A stretch of DNA of 6,804 bases from an uncultured Butyricicoccus sp. GTDB taxonomy: Bacteria > Bacillota > Clostridia > Oscillospirales > Butyricicoccaceae. A program made the translations under genes and the position numbers. Positions 6,292 to 6,804 of the stretch are shown here, in pieces. Under the pieces are notes generated by a model. The model saw only the letters and a list, made by a program, of their open reading frames with translations. It did not search any database and had not been told where the DNA came from. Within the stretch, counting starts at the first letter, position 1, and each line of letters opens with the position of its first letter. Location: positions 1 to 6,804 of the forward strand of contig USLE01000071.1 of the NCBI GenBank assembly GCA_900555465.1, read 5' to 3'.

Positions 6292-6325
6292 TTGAAAAAG
6301 CGCATGATATATGATAAAGTATCAT
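6292..6325 (+). promoter_or_regulatory. candidate secG promoter with overlapping palindrome
   Basis: TTGAAA (6292-6297, 5 of 6) is followed after 17 nt by TAAAGT (6315-6320, 4 of 6). The -10 is covered by a perfect palindrome ATGATA-AAG-TATCAT (6311-6325). A further ATGATA copy at 6304-6309 can pair with the same TATCAT. A repressor could bind here, or the repeats may just reflect an A/T-rich promoter. The palindrome loosely resembles Fur/PerR-type boxes, but its spacing does not fit them. Confidence 0.5.
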
Positions 6326-6338
6326 GTACGCAATAATG

Positions 6339-6359
6339 CGCGCCGGGGCTTCCGGTGCG
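6339..6359 (+). promoter_or_regulatory. hairpin in the secG leader
   Basis: An 8-bp stem (6339-6346 with 6352-6359, one G-T pair) closes a GGCTT loop in the predicted secG 5' leader, 28 nt before the ribosome site GGAGG (6388-6392). There is no U tract, so it is not a terminator. It matches no leader RNA family I know. Confidence 0.4.
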
Positions 6360-6402
6360 ATAAACGGATGAAAATAATATTTCAAGTGGAGGAATTGCTA
6401 CC

Positions 6403-6639
6403 ATGACTACCGCACAAATCGCTCTTTCGATCATTATGATCATTGCGAGCCTGTTCCTGATCGTTGTTGTGCTGCTGCAGAGCGGCGCGCAGCAGGGCCT
6501 TGGCGCCATCTCCGGCGGCGCGGAAACCTTCTTCGGCGCAGGCAAGGCCAGCGCTGCGGACAAGGTCCTTGCCCGTCTGACCTCGGTCGTCGGCGTAATC
6601 TTCGTCATCGCTGCGATCGTGCTCAACGTGATTCACTGA
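6403..6639 (+). CDS. secG: protein translocase subunit SecG
   Basis: This 78-residue membrane protein is the small SecG subunit of the SecYEG channel, which assists preprotein export across the cytoplasmic membrane. It has the usual two-helix layout: helix 1 about 5-25, a loop about 26-55, helix 2 about 59-77. Conserved family residues are present: VLLQSG (23-28), GLGAISGGAETFFG (32-45), K48, and D53...L56-x-R58. The length is typical for Firmicutes. ATG 6403 has GGAGG about 10 nt upstream. A candidate promoter lies about 85 bp upstream. The next frame opens one base after the stop. In many Firmicutes secG is followed by rnr and smpB; that cannot be checked here. Confidence 0.95.
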   Translation: MTTAQIALSIIMIIASLFLIVVVLLQSGAQQGLGAISGGAETFFGAGKASAADKVLARLTSVVGVIFVIAAIVLNVIH

Positions 6640-6640
6640 T

Positions 6641-6804
6641 ATGGCGGCGGTGCAGCGCGTGCTGCTGGTCATGTTCGCGGTGTTTGCCGCGCTGACGGTG
6701 TTCCAGCAGGTGCGGTACGGCATGATCTGCGGCCGGGTCGAGGGGGAGGACAAGCAGTCCGATCCCAAGGCAGTGGCGTGCCGGCGGACCGGTGTGCTCT
6801 ATGC
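6641..6804 (+). CDS. N-terminal part of a putative membrane-anchored protein, runs off the window
   Basis: An open frame of 54 complete codons starts one base after the secG stop (TGA-T-ATG) and has no stop before the window end. It begins MAAVQRVLLVMFAVF. A hydrophobic stretch (about 7-24) could be a membrane anchor or signal sequence, followed by a hydrophilic part with charged residues and two cysteines (C30, C47). There is no good Shine-Dalgarno site for ATG 6641, so translation would depend on coupling to secG, or the true start may be the in-frame ATG 6671. Third positions are G/C-rich like the neighbouring genes. I do not recognise the family. Confidence 0.6.
   Translation, partial: MAAVQRVLLVMFAVFAALTVFQQVRYGMICGRVEGEDKQSDPKAVACRRTGVLY

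Noticed and set aside
6267..6295. Weak A/T hairpin after the unknown gene, considered as a terminator
   Set aside because: The pairing is TCAAG/CTTGA plus T and A runs, with no GC-rich stem and no U tract after it. It also overlaps the candidate secG -35 box.

Overview
The window looks like chromosomal DNA of a GC-rich member of the Clostridia, most likely an Oscillospirales-type gut anaerobe. This placement is inferred, not proven. It rests on Gram-positive features (an LCP-family cell-wall protein, a lipoprotein, strong purine-rich Shine-Dalgarno sites, sigma-A type promoters) together with heavily G/C-biased third codon positions. Nothing mobile was found: no transposase, integrase, CRISPR array, tRNA or rRNA. 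I see no previously undescribed system. The content is housekeeping genes plus three uncharacterised proteins.

The left two thirds (1-4538) is on the minus strand. In transcription order it holds pyruvate kinase (4538-3075), an LCP-family cell-wall ligase only 4 bp downstream (3070-1835), an intrinsic hairpin (1819-1788), a cytoplasmic M16 zinc peptidase (1754-507), a clear terminator (493-461), a new promoter (447-419), and the start of a lipoprotein gene that leaves the window at position 1. Pyruvate kinase and the LCP gene form a tight operon. The peptidase has no visible promoter of its own, so it is probably reached by read-through of the hairpin.

The 303-bp gap at 4539-4841 is a divergent control region. 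It has a pyk promoter on the minus strand, a CCGCGG inverted repeat just upstream of that promoter, a plus-strand promoter with a perfect TATAAT, and a leader of about 114 nt with two tandem hairpins.

The right third is on the plus strand. A sugar-phosphate-type nucleotidyltransferase (4842-5762) is followed after 11 bp by a 169-residue soluble protein I do not recognise (5774-6283). Next comes a short regulatory gap with a candidate promoter overlapping a palindrome and a leader hairpin, then secG (6403-6639). One base after the secG stop a membrane-anchored reading frame opens and runs off the right edge. SecG (protein export), the LCP protein (attachment of polymers to peptidoglycan) and possibly the nucleotidyltransferase (activated sugars) all bear on the cell envelope. 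Pyruvate kinase is central glycolysis.
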